Shown here: positions 50,660 to 58,930 of the stretch, piece by piece | Numbering within the stretch: the stretch's first letter is position 1 | Layout: every line of letters starts with the position of its first letter | NCBI GenBank assembly: GCA_021772055.1 | Contig: JAETNR010000025.1 | Coordinates: 1 to 58,930 of the forward strand | Reading direction: 5' to 3' | DNA length: 58,930 nucleotides | Source: Blautia sp. | Lineage (GTDB): Bacteria > Bacillota > Clostridia > Lachnospirales > Lachnospiraceae | The notes under the pieces: generated by a model | Told to the model about the DNA's origin: nothing | The model's input: only the letters and a program-made list of their open reading frames with translations | Database searches by the model: none | Made by a program: the position numbers and the translations under genes

Positions 50660-51864
50660 GAGTAATGAGAATGGAGCGGAAGCGATTGAACAGAGAACAG
50701 GAGGAAGTATTTTCACTTCTTAAAGAAATCGACATGGTATGCAGAAAGCACCGGATAACCTATTACCTTTCTCCCAGGCTTACCTGGTGCGCAGTATTCG
50801 GAAAAGAGTTTCCGGAAAATCCCCTTGCAGGTGCCGTTTTAGTAAAAATGGCAGATATGGAGAAGCTGCGCAAGGTTCTGGAAGCGGAGCACGGAGAGGG
50901 AAGAGCAGTGGAATCCATGAAGGATAACAAACGTTTTCCAGGGCTTTTTCTTCGTTATGTGAATAAAAATACCCTGTGTTTCCGGCTGTATGAGGGAAGA
51001 AATTATAGGTACCCGGGACTTGGAATTGATATTATTCCCCTCAGGTCAAAAAATGTCTCAGGAAGAGTGCGTTCCTGGGATAACCGTCTGGAAACAGGCT
51101 GGGTACAGATCTGCGACAGTGCCAGATATAGAATTGATTTTTACAAATTTTCCTGCGGCTGTCTGGTGAGAACTCTCTGTCTTTTGGGCCGCAGGCGGCT
51201 GGGGGAGAAAATCTATGACAGGCTGATCAGAAATCAGAACACAACGGATACAGGAAAATATACGCTAAAATGGAGCAGGAATTTTACCTATGAATATCCT
51301 GCAGAGGTGTTTCAGGAGGCGAAGGAAGCAGAGCTTCATGGAACGCGGTTTTTGATTCCCTGCGATGAAGTCGGGTATCTTAAGGGAACTTTTGGACCTA
51401 ATTATGCAAAGCACATCTTTTATGACAATTATTCCAGAATGTCTGTGATGGCCAGTGCCAGAGTGGGATGTGAAAAGTTTCTGGAGGAAGCAGGCCCCCT
51501 AAGGAAGCAGGTCAAAAGGCGCAGAAGGCTTTTTGCAGCAGATCAGTTTATTTACCATCATTGTAAGGAATACGCGGATTGGTGCTGGGATTATGCCAAA
51601 GAGTGCGCAGAGAGATGGGAGCTGCGCATGGCTTATGACGGGAAAAAGGAGTATATTCGGAACCTTTGGGAAAGCAGAGATCTTGCTGCATTGGATAAGG
51701 TATTTCGCCCTTGCGGAAGAATGATGAGGCGCTGCTTCAAAACAGAAGAGATTTTTGAACTGGATGAGGAAATTATGGAAATTTATCTGGATTATCTTCG
51801 GGAATCGGGAAGAGAGAAGCTTCTGCTGAAAATAGGAAAATATAGAAATTGTGCTGCGAATTAG
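50656..51864 (+). CDS. Degenerate LicD-like protein
   Basis: The 402-residue protein aligns by eye with the preceding LicD domain: LLKEIDMVCRKHRITYYLSPRLTWCAV matches the LicD start, GIDIIPLRSK the later D-x-x segment, and FLIPCDEVGYLKGTFGPNYAK the C-terminal motif. Where WDDDVD should be, it reads FPENPLAGAVLVKM, so the metal-binding aspartates are missing. The remaining 130 residues resemble the linker and first helices of the neighbour's TPR part. It is probably a duplicated, inactive partner or regulator of the upstream LicD protein. ATGA overlap indicates coupling. Confidence 0.65.
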   Translation: MRVMRMERKRLNREQEEVFSLLKEIDMVCRKHRITYYLSPRLTWCAVFGKEFPENPLAGAVLVKMADMEKLRKVLEAEHGEGRAVESMKDNKRFPGLFLRYVNKNTLCFRLYEGRNYRYPGLGIDIIPLRSKNVSGRVRSWDNRLETGWVQICDSARYRIDFYKFSCGCLVRTLCLLGRRRLGEKIYDRLIRNQNTTDTGKYTLKWSRNFTYEYPAEVFQEAKEAELHGTRFLIPCDEVGYLKGTFGPNYAKHIFYDNYSRMSVMASARVGCEKFLEEAGPLRKQVKRRRRLFAADQFIYHHCKEYADWCWDYAKECAERWELRMAYDGKKEYIRNLWESRDLAALDKVFRPCGRMMRRCFKTEEIFELDEEIMEIYLDYLRESGREKLLLKIGKYRNCAAN

Positions 51865-51872
51865 GAGGAAGA

Positions 51873-53675
51873 ATGAAGCTTACAGATTATATTGTGGAGT
51901 TTTTGGTAAGGAAGGGGATTCATGATTTCTTTGGATACCAGGGAACAATGATTGCTCATTTTGTGGATTCGGTGGAAAAGAATCCGGAGGCAGTGAATCA
52001 TTCCTGCTATAATGAGCAGGGGGCATCTTTTGCTGCCTGCGGCTATGCTCAGGCGGGTGACGGATGCGCCTGTGCCTATGCAACCAGCGGGCCGGGGGCG
52101 GTGAATCTGCTTTCCGGAGTTGCAGATGCTTATTTTGATTCTCTTCCGGTGATCTTTCTCACAGGTCAGTTAAATACTTATGAATATGCGGGAATCCCGG
52201 GGCTTCGGCAGCAGGGGTTTCAGGAAATCGATATTATTTCCATGGCCAGACCTGTGACAAAGTATTGTGTGCAGATACGGGAGCCGGAAGAGATTGTGGA
52301 GGAGCTGAATAAAGCTTATCATATTGCGACTACAGGGCGGAAGGGGCCGGTGCTGATCGACCTTCCCATGAACATACAGAGAAGTGAGGTTTTACACCCG
52401 GTTTATGAGTGGAATGTGGAAAACCTATGTGCTGCAGAAGAACCCGGTGTGGAAAACACTGCCGGAAATGCAGGGGAGAATATTTCGGAAAATGCGTCCG
52501 CTGTGGCTGCCATCTGGGAGGCTCTGGGAAAGGCACGCTGCCCGGTAATCCTGATGGGACATGGGGTAGATAACAGAGAAAGTAAGGAAAGACTTTTACG
52601 ATTTGCAGAGAAGTACCAGATTCCCATCATAACCAGTGTGCTGGCAAAATCGGCGATTTCCAGTGATCATCCCCTGAATTTTGGATGTATCGGCGGCGCT
52701 TATGGTCACCGCTATGCCAATATGATTGCAAATGCCAAAAGTGACCTTCTTTTATGCTTCGGAATCTCCCTTGGAACAAGGCAGATCGGGGTGAAGGTTC
52801 ATGAATTTGCCAAAAATGCAGAAATGATCCGTATAGACATTGACCCTTATAATCTGCAGAGAGATATTCATGAAAACGGTGTGAACGAGAAGAAGTTCCG
52901 TGCCAATACAGCAGATGTTATTCAGGGATTATGGGAACGGACTTTTTCCGGCAGAGGTCTGGAGCAGCCGGAACGTGATGAAAATTGGGTTTCCATTTGC
53001 AGGACCATTAAGGAAAAGCTACAGGCAGTAGATGACAGCACACCGGAGCGTTATCCAAACAGGATGGTAGAAGCTTTGGGAGAATGTCTCAGGAGTGTTT
53101 CTGCCATTGCTGTAGATGTAGGACAGCATATGGTGTGGTGCTATCAGTCTTTGAAAAATACAGAGGGGCAGAAGCTTTTGTTTTCCGGCGGCCACGGGGC
53201 TATGGGATATGCTCTTCCGGCGGCCATCGGCGCCTATTATGCCACAAAAAAGCCGGTTGCATGTATCTGCGGTGACGGGGCTTTTCAGATGAATATCCAG
53301 GAACTCCAGTGGGTAAAGAGGGAGAATATTCCTATAAAAATGATTATCATGAACAATGGGGCGCTGGGGATGATACGGCATTTGCAGAAGGATTATTTTG
53401 ACTGTCTTTTTGCTGGGACAACGGAAGACTGCGGATTTTCCTCCTGTGATTTTCATGAGGTTGCAAAAGCCTATGGGATAGACGGTCTGCGGATTTCCTG
53501 GGAAGAAGCGGCGGAAAAGACTCCGGTATTTTTGGAAAAGGAAGGGTCAGGGCTTCTGGAAATCCTTATGGAGCAAGGGACGTTTGCTTACCCGAAAACC
53601 TGCCTGGGAGAACCGATCCATAATCAGCAGCCATATGCTCCAAAGGATGTTTATGAGGAGCTTCTGGAGTTGTAG
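51873..53675 (+). CDS. Thiamine-pyrophosphate-dependent enzyme, acetolactate synthase-like
   Basis: The 600-residue protein has the three-domain layout of the TPP decarboxylase/ligase family. The N-terminal Pyr domain has the catalytic glutamate in YNEQGASFAACGYA, the middle domain has VILMGHGVDNRES, and the C-terminal PP domain has the ThDP motif GDGAFQMNIQELQWVKRENIPIKMIIMNN in separate segments. ATG 51873 follows AGGAGG at 51863-51868 and overlaps nothing essential. No small regulatory subunit or ilv gene is near, so a role in valine synthesis is unlikely. Within a LicD/TagD operon it may make or modify a polymer building block; I cannot name the substrate. Confidence 0.82.
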   Translation: MKLTDYIVEFLVRKGIHDFFGYQGTMIAHFVDSVEKNPEAVNHSCYNEQGASFAACGYAQAGDGCACAYATSGPGAVNLLSGVADAYFDSLPVIFLTGQLNTYEYAGIPGLRQQGFQEIDIISMARPVTKYCVQIREPEEIVEELNKAYHIATTGRKGPVLIDLPMNIQRSEVLHPVYEWNVENLCAAEEPGVENTAGNAGENISENASAVAAIWEALGKARCPVILMGHGVDNRESKERLLRFAEKYQIPIITSVLAKSAISSDHPLNFGCIGGAYGHRYANMIANAKSDLLLCFGISLGTRQIGVKVHEFAKNAEMIRIDIDPYNLQRDIHENGVNEKKFRANTADVIQGLWERTFSGRGLEQPERDENWVSICRTIKEKLQAVDDSTPERYPNRMVEALGECLRSVSAIAVDVGQHMVWCYQSLKNTEGQKLLFSGGHGAMGYALPAAIGAYYATKKPVACICGDGAFQMNIQELQWVKRENIPIKMIIMNNGALGMIRHLQKDYFDCLFAGTTEDCGFSSCDFHEVAKAYGIDGLRISWEEAAEKTPVFLEKEGSGLLEILMEQGTFAYPKTCLGEPIHNQQPYAPKDVYEELLEL

Positions 53676-53762
53676 AGGCTGTTGGATAGTGCTGCGCATA
53701 TCGTCCGGTTATGTTAAAATGCCGGTAATGCAGCAGGGAAAAAATGAATTGGGGGAAATGAT

Positions 53763-54500
53763 ATGAACAGAGTATCTGTAGTAACAGGAGGAACCTCCGG
53801 TATTGGACAGGGGATCGTGGAAAAGCTTTTGGCACATTCCGAAGCCGGAGACAGAATTTTTGTAAACTATGCTCATAATGAAGAACGGGCCGATACATTT
53901 CTTAAAAGCCTGTCTCCGGAGCAGAGAGAAAAGGTCGTACTGGTTAAGGCGGATATGTCTTCCTATGAGGAAATGCTTTCTTTTGTAAAAAAGATAAAGG
54001 ACTGCACAGACCATGTGGACTGGCTGGTGAGCAATGTGGGAATCAGCACCTATGCGAAATATGAAGATTATACCTTTGAGGAGTGGAACAGAATTGTAAA
54101 CACGAATCTGTCAGTGCCTGTGTTTCTTATTAAAGAACTGCGCCCTGTGATGACAGAGGGTGGAAGCGTGTTGTTCATGGGCTCCTATGCGGGTCAGCAG
54201 GCCTATTCATCGTCTCTGGTCTACGGGGTGACCAAGGCGGCAATTCATTTTCTGACGAAATCCCTGGTAAAGGAGTTTGAGTCTAAATCCATTACAGTAA
54301 ATGCCCTGGCGCCCGGCTTTATCCAGACACCCTGGCACGTAAACCGAAGCCGGGAAAGCTATGACAGGATCAATAAAAAAATAGCGCTGCATCGCTTCGG
54401 GCAGATTGAAGAGGTGGCGGATATGGCATACAGTATTTTGACAAATGGATATATGAATGGAAGTATTGTGGATATCCATGGCGGATATGATTACTTTTAA
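53763..54500 (+). CDS. Short-chain dehydrogenase/reductase
   Basis: The 245-residue classical SDR has the cofactor loop TGGTSGIGQGI (TGxxxGxG), the NVG motif, and active-site serine plus YxxxK (VYGVTKAAIHFL). It ends with the usual GSIVDIHGGYDYF. It reduces or oxidises an alcohol/carbonyl group with NAD(P)H. It is the last gene of the operon, 87 bp after the TPP enzyme, and may reduce that enzyme's ketone product. A GGGGGAAATG context gives the start, and a strong terminator follows. Confidence 0.9.
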   Translation: MNRVSVVTGGTSGIGQGIVEKLLAHSEAGDRIFVNYAHNEERADTFLKSLSPEQREKVVLVKADMSSYEEMLSFVKKIKDCTDHVDWLVSNVGISTYAKYEDYTFEEWNRIVNTNLSVPVFLIKELRPVMTEGGSVLFMGSYAGQQAYSSSLVYGVTKAAIHFLTKSLVKEFESKSITVNALAPGFIQTPWHVNRSRESYDRINKKIALHRFGQIEEVADMAYSILTNGYMNGSIVDIHGGYDYF

Positions 54501-54547
54501 AAACCCATCCCCAGGGTGCCTTCTGGAGCCCTGGAGATGGGTTTTCT
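54500..54547 (+). terminator. Terminator of the TagD-LicD-TPP-SDR operon
   Basis: AAAACCCATC (54500-54509) pairs with GATGGGTTTT (54536-54545), with an inner CCAGGG/CCCTGG stem. It begins within the stop codon of the SDR gene. Confidence 0.92.
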
Positions 54548-54690
54548 ATCTTCTGTTGTTTTTGCCGGGAATGATTCCCGACTGTTTTTGGCACTTAAAT
54601 ACGAAAAATAGAAATGTTTTTCGTGAAATTACACAATATGCTTGTTGATATTTTGTAAAAAAGAGAAATGTTTTTTGGGTAAACATAACA

Positions 54691-54719
54691 TTGTTCAAAA
54701 GAAATGTTAGTGATATCAT
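54691..54719 (+). promoter_or_regulatory. Promoter of the large surface protein gene
   Basis: TTGTTC (54691-54696) and TATCAT (54714-54719) are spaced by 17 bp, in an AT-rich gap (54548-54789) that also repeats AGAAATGTTTTT at about 54610 and 54663. Confidence 0.5.
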
Positions 54720-54789
54720 ATAAAATAAGAGGAAAATTGTGTATTTCTATATGCGAAAGAGACAAAAATGAAATATCAAGGAGGCAAAT

Positions 54790-57700
54790 ATGAAGAACAG
54801 GAAAAAAACAAGAAGATTATGGGCCTTACTTCTGGCGGTGATGATGGTCTTTCAGCAGACGAATATCGTGACCTTTGCAGAGGAAGAAGTACCGATAGCG
54901 GCAGAACCGACTCCGACGCTGGAGGCATCTCTGGAAGTGCCGACACCAGAACCGGAGATGAAGGAACCGGCAACGCCGGAAGAAACGCCGAAGCCGGAGG
55001 TTACGGAACCGGTAGAAACACCTGTTCCTCAGGAACCGGCAGCCGAACTGACTCCTGAACCAACCGAACCCCAGGAACCGGAAGAAACTCCTGCTCCGCA
55101 GGAGCCGGCACCGGAACCAACAGAAGAACCTGCCTCCCCGGAACCGACAGAGACTCCGGCTGCAGAGCCCACGGAGACTCCTGAAGAACCAACGGCTGCT
55201 CCGGAAGTGACGGTTACGCCCACTCCGGAAGTGACGGTTACGCCGACTCCGGAAGTGACGGTTACGTCTGTGCCTACGGAGGTGCCGAAGACGGAGTTTA
55301 CCTGCCAGAGTGGGAATGTTTCCGCCATAGCAAATGCAAGTGGAGCTGCAGAATTCCCACAGGATACTCTTTTCCATGTAGATGCTATGGGACAGGGTAC
55401 TTTAAGATATGATGAGGCAGAAGCAGTATTAAAAGCTGCTTACGGAGATAAGATACTGGATTTTGCCCTTTTTGATATTTATTTTACTTCTGAAAAGACA
55501 GGTGCCCGTATAAATCCAGTAGCTGGAACTGTTTCCGTAAATATGGATTTCGTACAACCAATTTTAACGATTCCTGAGGGAAATAAAGGTCAGTCCTATA
55601 AAGTGGTTCATATTATAAATGCCAGTGCTCAGGAAGTAGGAAATGTAAACTCTATAACGGATGCAGGTAAGATTAATTCAGTATGCTTTACCTCGGATAG
55701 TTTTTCACCATATGCGATTGTGGCTTTGAAGAATAAATTAGTGTATCGTTCGGCGAGAACTAATGGAGAAATGGTATTATCTGATGTTGCCATGAAGATG
55801 ACGGTTAGTTCCTATGGTGATGTTTCAAATGTTGATAGAGGCGGCAGTTTTGATATTCAAATAGCTTATGATATCGCTGATGCTAAAATTCAAAATGTTG
55901 CAGATTGTACGCCGTGGGTATATGATCTGAACTCATTTGTTGAGAAGTATCCTGCTATTAAAGCAATTACGGATAGTCAGGGAAACATCATGATGGCTGG
56001 AAGTAAGCGCGGTACATATGTGATCACAGGCAATAAGGTATATCTTTCTCCGGATGTTGAATGGTTAAGGAAACAACAAAAGTCTGTTTCAGGCACATTC
56101 CAGTTTAGTGTGGAATTAGATAAAAACGGTGTAGGTCTCAAAGATAAGGATGTATTTGAATTTCCTGGAGCTGGAAATGTGGAAGTTACATATAAGGAAA
56201 TTAGCCATTCAGCCTGGAAAAGTGTTAATAATGGGGCAAATGGAGATTGTTATCCCGAAAAACAACCGGATGGAACTTATAAGTTGAATTATAAGGTGGC
56301 AATTACACCGACCGCAGATTTGACAATGCTTGTACTGACTGATAGTATGAATGGCGGACAAATTCTGGATACAAGCAGCTTTAAACTGACTTGCGGTGAT
56401 GTGGAAGCTGTAATATCTTCTGATCAAATTATAAAAACAGATACTGGATTTACTTTGGATGTGGCATTTATTGCTCAGAAGAATAATATTACGATAGCTG
56501 CAAACCAGAATTATGTTGTGACTTATTCAACGAGTATTACGGAAGATATTCTTGGAACAGCACAAACGAATAGTGCTTCCTGGAGGTGGGATGGAGATAA
56601 AGAGACAAAAGGAGGAAATACATTTGTAACTCCATTAAAGAGATGGATAATAGGAAAGACCTATACCGAAGACGAGAAGGATGGATACTCGGAATATACA
56701 TATACTATTACTATTGGCGATGGAAATACCAATTTGGCAGGTCATACTATAAAGGATCAAATGAGTGATAACCAGATATTAAAAGAAAATATTACAATAT
56801 CGCCAGCAGTAAATGGGACTTCGACAATAACTAGTATCTGGACGGATGACAAGACATATTCTGATAATTCAGTAGACGTGTTCGAGTTTACATTTCCAAA
56901 GGATGGAGAGTATAAAGGCCCTTATACTGTTACATATACAACTACGACAGAAGGTGTTATTTTAGATGGCAAACACCATGTTAAGAACAATGTAGAAGAT
57001 AAAACAGAAGGTGGAAAGGGTAATGCTGGGACAGATGTAGAACATGCTTATGGTGAAAAGGCGGCTGATATAACAAAAAAATTTGCAGAATGGGATAAAG
57101 AGAACAAGTTAATTTACTGGACTATAGAAGTTAATATCGCATCTGATTTACAAGAGTCCTTAAAAAATGTAGTGATAAAAGAGCTGGAAGCAAAGTGTTC
57201 TTATAATTGGAATGATCCTAAATATGATGCAAGCATTTGTTGGGATAAAATCGAGGTGGCTAAAAAGTCAAATCCAGATAGTATTCTTACAGAAGGAGTA
57301 GATTATACGCTTGATAAAGCGGAAAAGACGATTATTTTCCCAACACTCAGTGAAAGTGTAATTATTAAGATTGCTACATTATCAAAAGTTGACTTTATAA
57401 ATAATAATCAAGATCCGTTTGTTGCAGAAAATAAAGCTTCTCTAACTGTTAATGGCAAGTATATTAGTGACTCGTATGACAGTGAAGTTTACGTGGATGC
57501 GGGATATGCTATAAACAAGTCAGGTACATATGACAAGGAATCCAAGATATTTAACTGGACTGTTACTATAAATCCAAATAAGGTTCAGTATCCGGAGCAG
57601 ATAGAAGTTTTGTTTTCTGATGATATTCCTGATGGAATGGAATTTATTGGATGGAATGGTAATGCAGACACGATTCATGTTAAAGTCGAAGGCATAAATT

Positions 57701-58930
57701 GGGCTGAATATAATAAGAAAGTTAACGTTAGTGCAGAGGGTGATATTACTTCTACAGAAATTGGAAATGTTGAGTGGAATCATTTTTATTTAAGTGGTAA
57801 TAAATACATCATTAATTATCAGACTAAGCTGACGGCTAAAGAAATTGCTGATACGATAGGCACTCAAAAAGAATATACTAATACAGCATATTTGGATAAT
57901 GGAGATGGGGCGCATCTGGCAGAGGGATCAGATACGGTGGAACGAACCTACGAAGTTATTACAAAGAAGGACTTGGGAATTGAAAGTAATGATATTATCC
58001 GGTATGAAATAACGGTCAATCCCGATAAATTGGATCTGAATCCAAATAGCGATACGGTTACTTTGACAGATAGTTTTTCTGATTTGGTTGAATTAGATGT
58101 AACAACTGTAAATGTAAAGGATGAGAATGGAAATGCTTTAGAGACTGCAAAGATAAGCTATGCTCAGCGTAGACTTACAGTTGTAATACCTGATGAGACA
58201 AAGGCTATTGTGAGCTTTAGTGTTCAAGCGCAAAATCTTGGGCAGCAAAAATTTGAGAATACCGCTGTGCTGAAGGGAGAAGTGGAATATGAATCTTCTA
58301 CTTCAGAGGAGCATAATATTCAAAGGCACTCTGCTACAATTACCGGACAGGCTAATTCAGTTAACTTGCATAAGATTGATGCAGACAATCTCACCAAGGA
58401 TTTGGAAGGAGCTGTATTTGAACTATATAAAGCAACCCTATCTGGCAATAAAATTACTGATAATAATAAGATTAACAGTCAAGATGAATCAGGAAATTAT
58501 ATTTCAGATATAAACGGCCAGGTGACTTTTGCTGGACTGGAACCTAATGCATTATACTCCTGGAAAGAGATTGAGGCCCCGGAAGGTTATTCGGCAGTAA
58601 ATGTTGGTAATAAGTATTTTATTATGTATCAGGTTGCCATTAATTCTGCAACGCATTTTGAAGATGTTGCTGAGACAACAAAGAATAGGCAAAACGCAGA
58701 AAAGATGGCAGATTTATTATCAGCAAATAATGGGAATATATCTATTGCAGTAGTAAAAGATGGTTATTTTTGGACAGTAGCAAATAAGAAAAAAACGGAA
58801 GGAACAACTTATCGGTTTGGGGTAGAGAAGAAGCTTACCGGAGCAGAGAACAGTGAAGAAACTTTCACATTCGAACTGTGGGAGGGAGAAACCCTGCTCG
58901 ACACGAAGGAAGTGGCAGGAAAGGGAACGG
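54790..58930 (+). CDS. Large SpaA/Cna-type surface adhesin or pilin, 3' end beyond the window
   Basis: The frame is open from ATG 54790 (AAGGAGG at 54778-54784) to the right edge, 1380 codons without a stop. Residues 1-30 are a signal peptide (MKNRKKTRRLWALLLAVMM). Residues about 33-165 form a proline/glutamate/threonine-rich stalk. Then come several collagen-adhesin-like beta domains (for example NWTVTINPNKVQYPEQIEVLF and RYEITVNPDKLDLNPNSDTVTLTD). A SpaA-type domain is at about 1190-1280 (VNLHKIDADNLTKDLEGAVFELY, then YSWKEIEAPEGYSA), with the lysine and glutamate expected for an isopeptide bond. A further Cna-B-like repeat has begun at the edge (RFGVEKKLTG). An LPxTG anchor would be expected beyond the window. 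Confidence 0.87.
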   Translation, partial: MKNRKKTRRLWALLLAVMMVFQQTNIVTFAEEEVPIAAEPTPTLEASLEVPTPEPEMKEPATPEETPKPEVTEPVETPVPQEPAAELTPEPTEPQEPEETPAPQEPAPEPTEEPASPEPTETPAAEPTETPEEPTAAPEVTVTPTPEVTVTPTPEVTVTSVPTEVPKTEFTCQSGNVSAIANASGAAEFPQDTLFHVDAMGQGTLRYDEAEAVLKAAYGDKILDFALFDIYFTSEKTGARINPVAGTVSVNMDFVQPILTIPEGNKGQSYKVVHIINASAQEVGNVNSITDAGKINSVCFTSDSFSPYAIVALKNKLVYRSARTNGEMVLSDVAMKMTVSSYGDVSNVDRGGSFDIQIAYDIADAKIQNVADCTPWVYDLNSFVEKYPAIKAITDSQGNIMMAGSKRGTYVITGNKVYLSPDVEWLRKQQKSVSGTFQFSVELDKNGVGLKDKDVFEFPGAGNVEVTYKEISHSAWKSVNNGANGDCYPEKQPDGTYKLNYKVAITPTADLTMLVLTDSMNGGQILDTSSFKLTCGDVEAVISSDQIIKTDTGFTLDVAFIAQKNNITIAANQNYVVTYSTSITEDILGTAQTNSASWRWDGDKETKGGNTFVTPLKRWIIGKTYTEDEKDGYSEYTYTITIGDGNTNLAGHTIKDQMSDNQILKENITISPAVNGTSTITSIWTDDKTYSDNSVDVFEFTFPKDGEYKGPYTVTYTTTTEGVILDGKHHVKNNVEDKTEGGKGNAGTDVEHAYGEKAADITKKFAEWDKENKLIYWTIEVNIASDLQESLKNVVIKELEAKCSYNWNDPKYDASICWDKIEVAKKSNPDSILTEGVDYTLDKAEKTIIFPTLSESVIIKIATLSKVDFINNNQDPFVAENKASLTVNGKYISDSYDSEVYVDAGYAINKSGTYDKESKIFNWTVTINPNKVQYPEQIEVLFSDDIPDGMEFIGWNGNADTIHVKVEGINWAEYNKKVNVSAEGDITSTEIGNVEWNHFYLSGNKYIINYQTKLTAKEIADTIGTQKEYTNTAYLDNGDGAHLAEGSDTVERTYEVITKKDLGIESNDIIRYEITVNPDKLDLNPNSDTVTLTDSFSDLVELDVTTVNVKDENGNALETAKISYAQRRLTVVIPDETKAIVSFSVQAQNLGQQKFENTAVLKGEVEYESSTSEEHNIQRHSATITGQANSVNLHKIDADNLTKDLEGAVFELYKATLSGNKITDNNKINSQDESGNYISDINGQVTFAGLEPNALYSWKEIEAPEGYSAVNVGNKYFIMYQVAINSATHFEDVAETTKNRQNAEKMADLLSANNGNISIAVVKDGYFWTVANKKKTEGTTYRFGVEKKLTGAENSEETFTFELWEGETLLDTKEVAGKGT
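55201..55272 (+). repeat. Three tandem 24-bp repeats in the proline-rich stalk
   Basis: CCGGAAGTGACGGTTACGCC plus CACT is repeated three times with one to four changes, encoding PEVTVTPT units. It lies at the end of the stalk of the surface protein. Confidence 0.9.

Noticed and set aside
51873..53675. Valine/isoleucine pathway acetolactate synthase (ilvB)
   Set aside because: No ilvN-like subunit or other ilv genes are adjacent, and the gene lies inside a LicD/TagD operon; only the superfamily is supported.
54826..55377. Arg/Phe-rich and Gly/Val/Ser-rich minus-strand frames opposite the proline-rich stalk
   Set aside because: They are low-complexity mirror images of the Pro/Glu/Thr repeat region.

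Overview
The window looks like chromosomal DNA of a gut-type Firmicute, most likely a Lachnospiraceae member. The reasons are strong AGGAGG-type ribosome binding sites, moderate GC, a GlgC/GlgD pair, a fused FeoA-FeoB, a CmpB-type membrane protein, a sialic-acid operon built around an SSS symporter, and LicD/TagF-type teichoic-acid genes. No rRNA, tRNA, CRISPR array, intact insertion sequence or phage gene was recognised.

Layout. (1) 1-9330: a secreted Ig-like/GDPD phosphodiesterase, a metallophosphoesterase, azlCD on the minus strand, a MepA-type MATE pump behind a riboswitch-like leader, and a regulator plus ABC transporter operon. (2) 9440-15170: a sialic acid catabolic operon, nanE-nanA-SSS symporter-yhcH-nanK-rpiR. 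(3) 15199-20986: a response regulator and histidine kinase divergent from a CsbB-like glycosyltransferase and a YfhO-like protein, probably a regulated cell-wall glycosylation module. (4) 21210-28030: a broken Rpn-type gene, a domain-permuted GH3 glycosidase, a phosphoribosyltransferase-like protein next to a cytosine-type permease, and an anchored nuclease. (5) 28109-36002: purC, a 281-bp MITE-like palindrome, feoAB, a MarR regulator, a pyridoxamine kinase, a radical SAM remnant and glgC-glgD. (6) 36262-54500: a large cell-surface phosphopolymer region. It holds a polyprenyl glycosylphosphotransferase, three LicD-type proteins, glycosyltransferases, two TagF-type polymerases, a TagGH-like exporter, an acyltransferase, a TagD fusion, and an adjacent TPP enzyme and SDR. 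(7) 54790 to the right edge: the start of a very large SpaA/Cna-type surface protein, cut by the window.

How the parts work together. Regions 3, 6 and 7 all concern the cell envelope. Region 6 has the logic of a glycerol-phosphate (teichoic-acid-like) polymer: priming transferase, CDP-glycerol synthesis, polymerases, LicD decoration and ABC export. An acetolactate-synthase-like enzyme and an SDR in the same operon suggest an additional, unidentified building block. Regions 2 and 4 serve carbohydrate and nucleobase scavenging.

The best leads for something undescribed are the MITE-like palindrome with its target duplication and solo relatives, the MATE leader (a guanidine-IV/mepA-type candidate), the 19-bp palindrome on the promoter of the PRTase/permease genes, and the TagD-Gfo/LicD-TPR/degenerate LicD/TPP/SDR operon.
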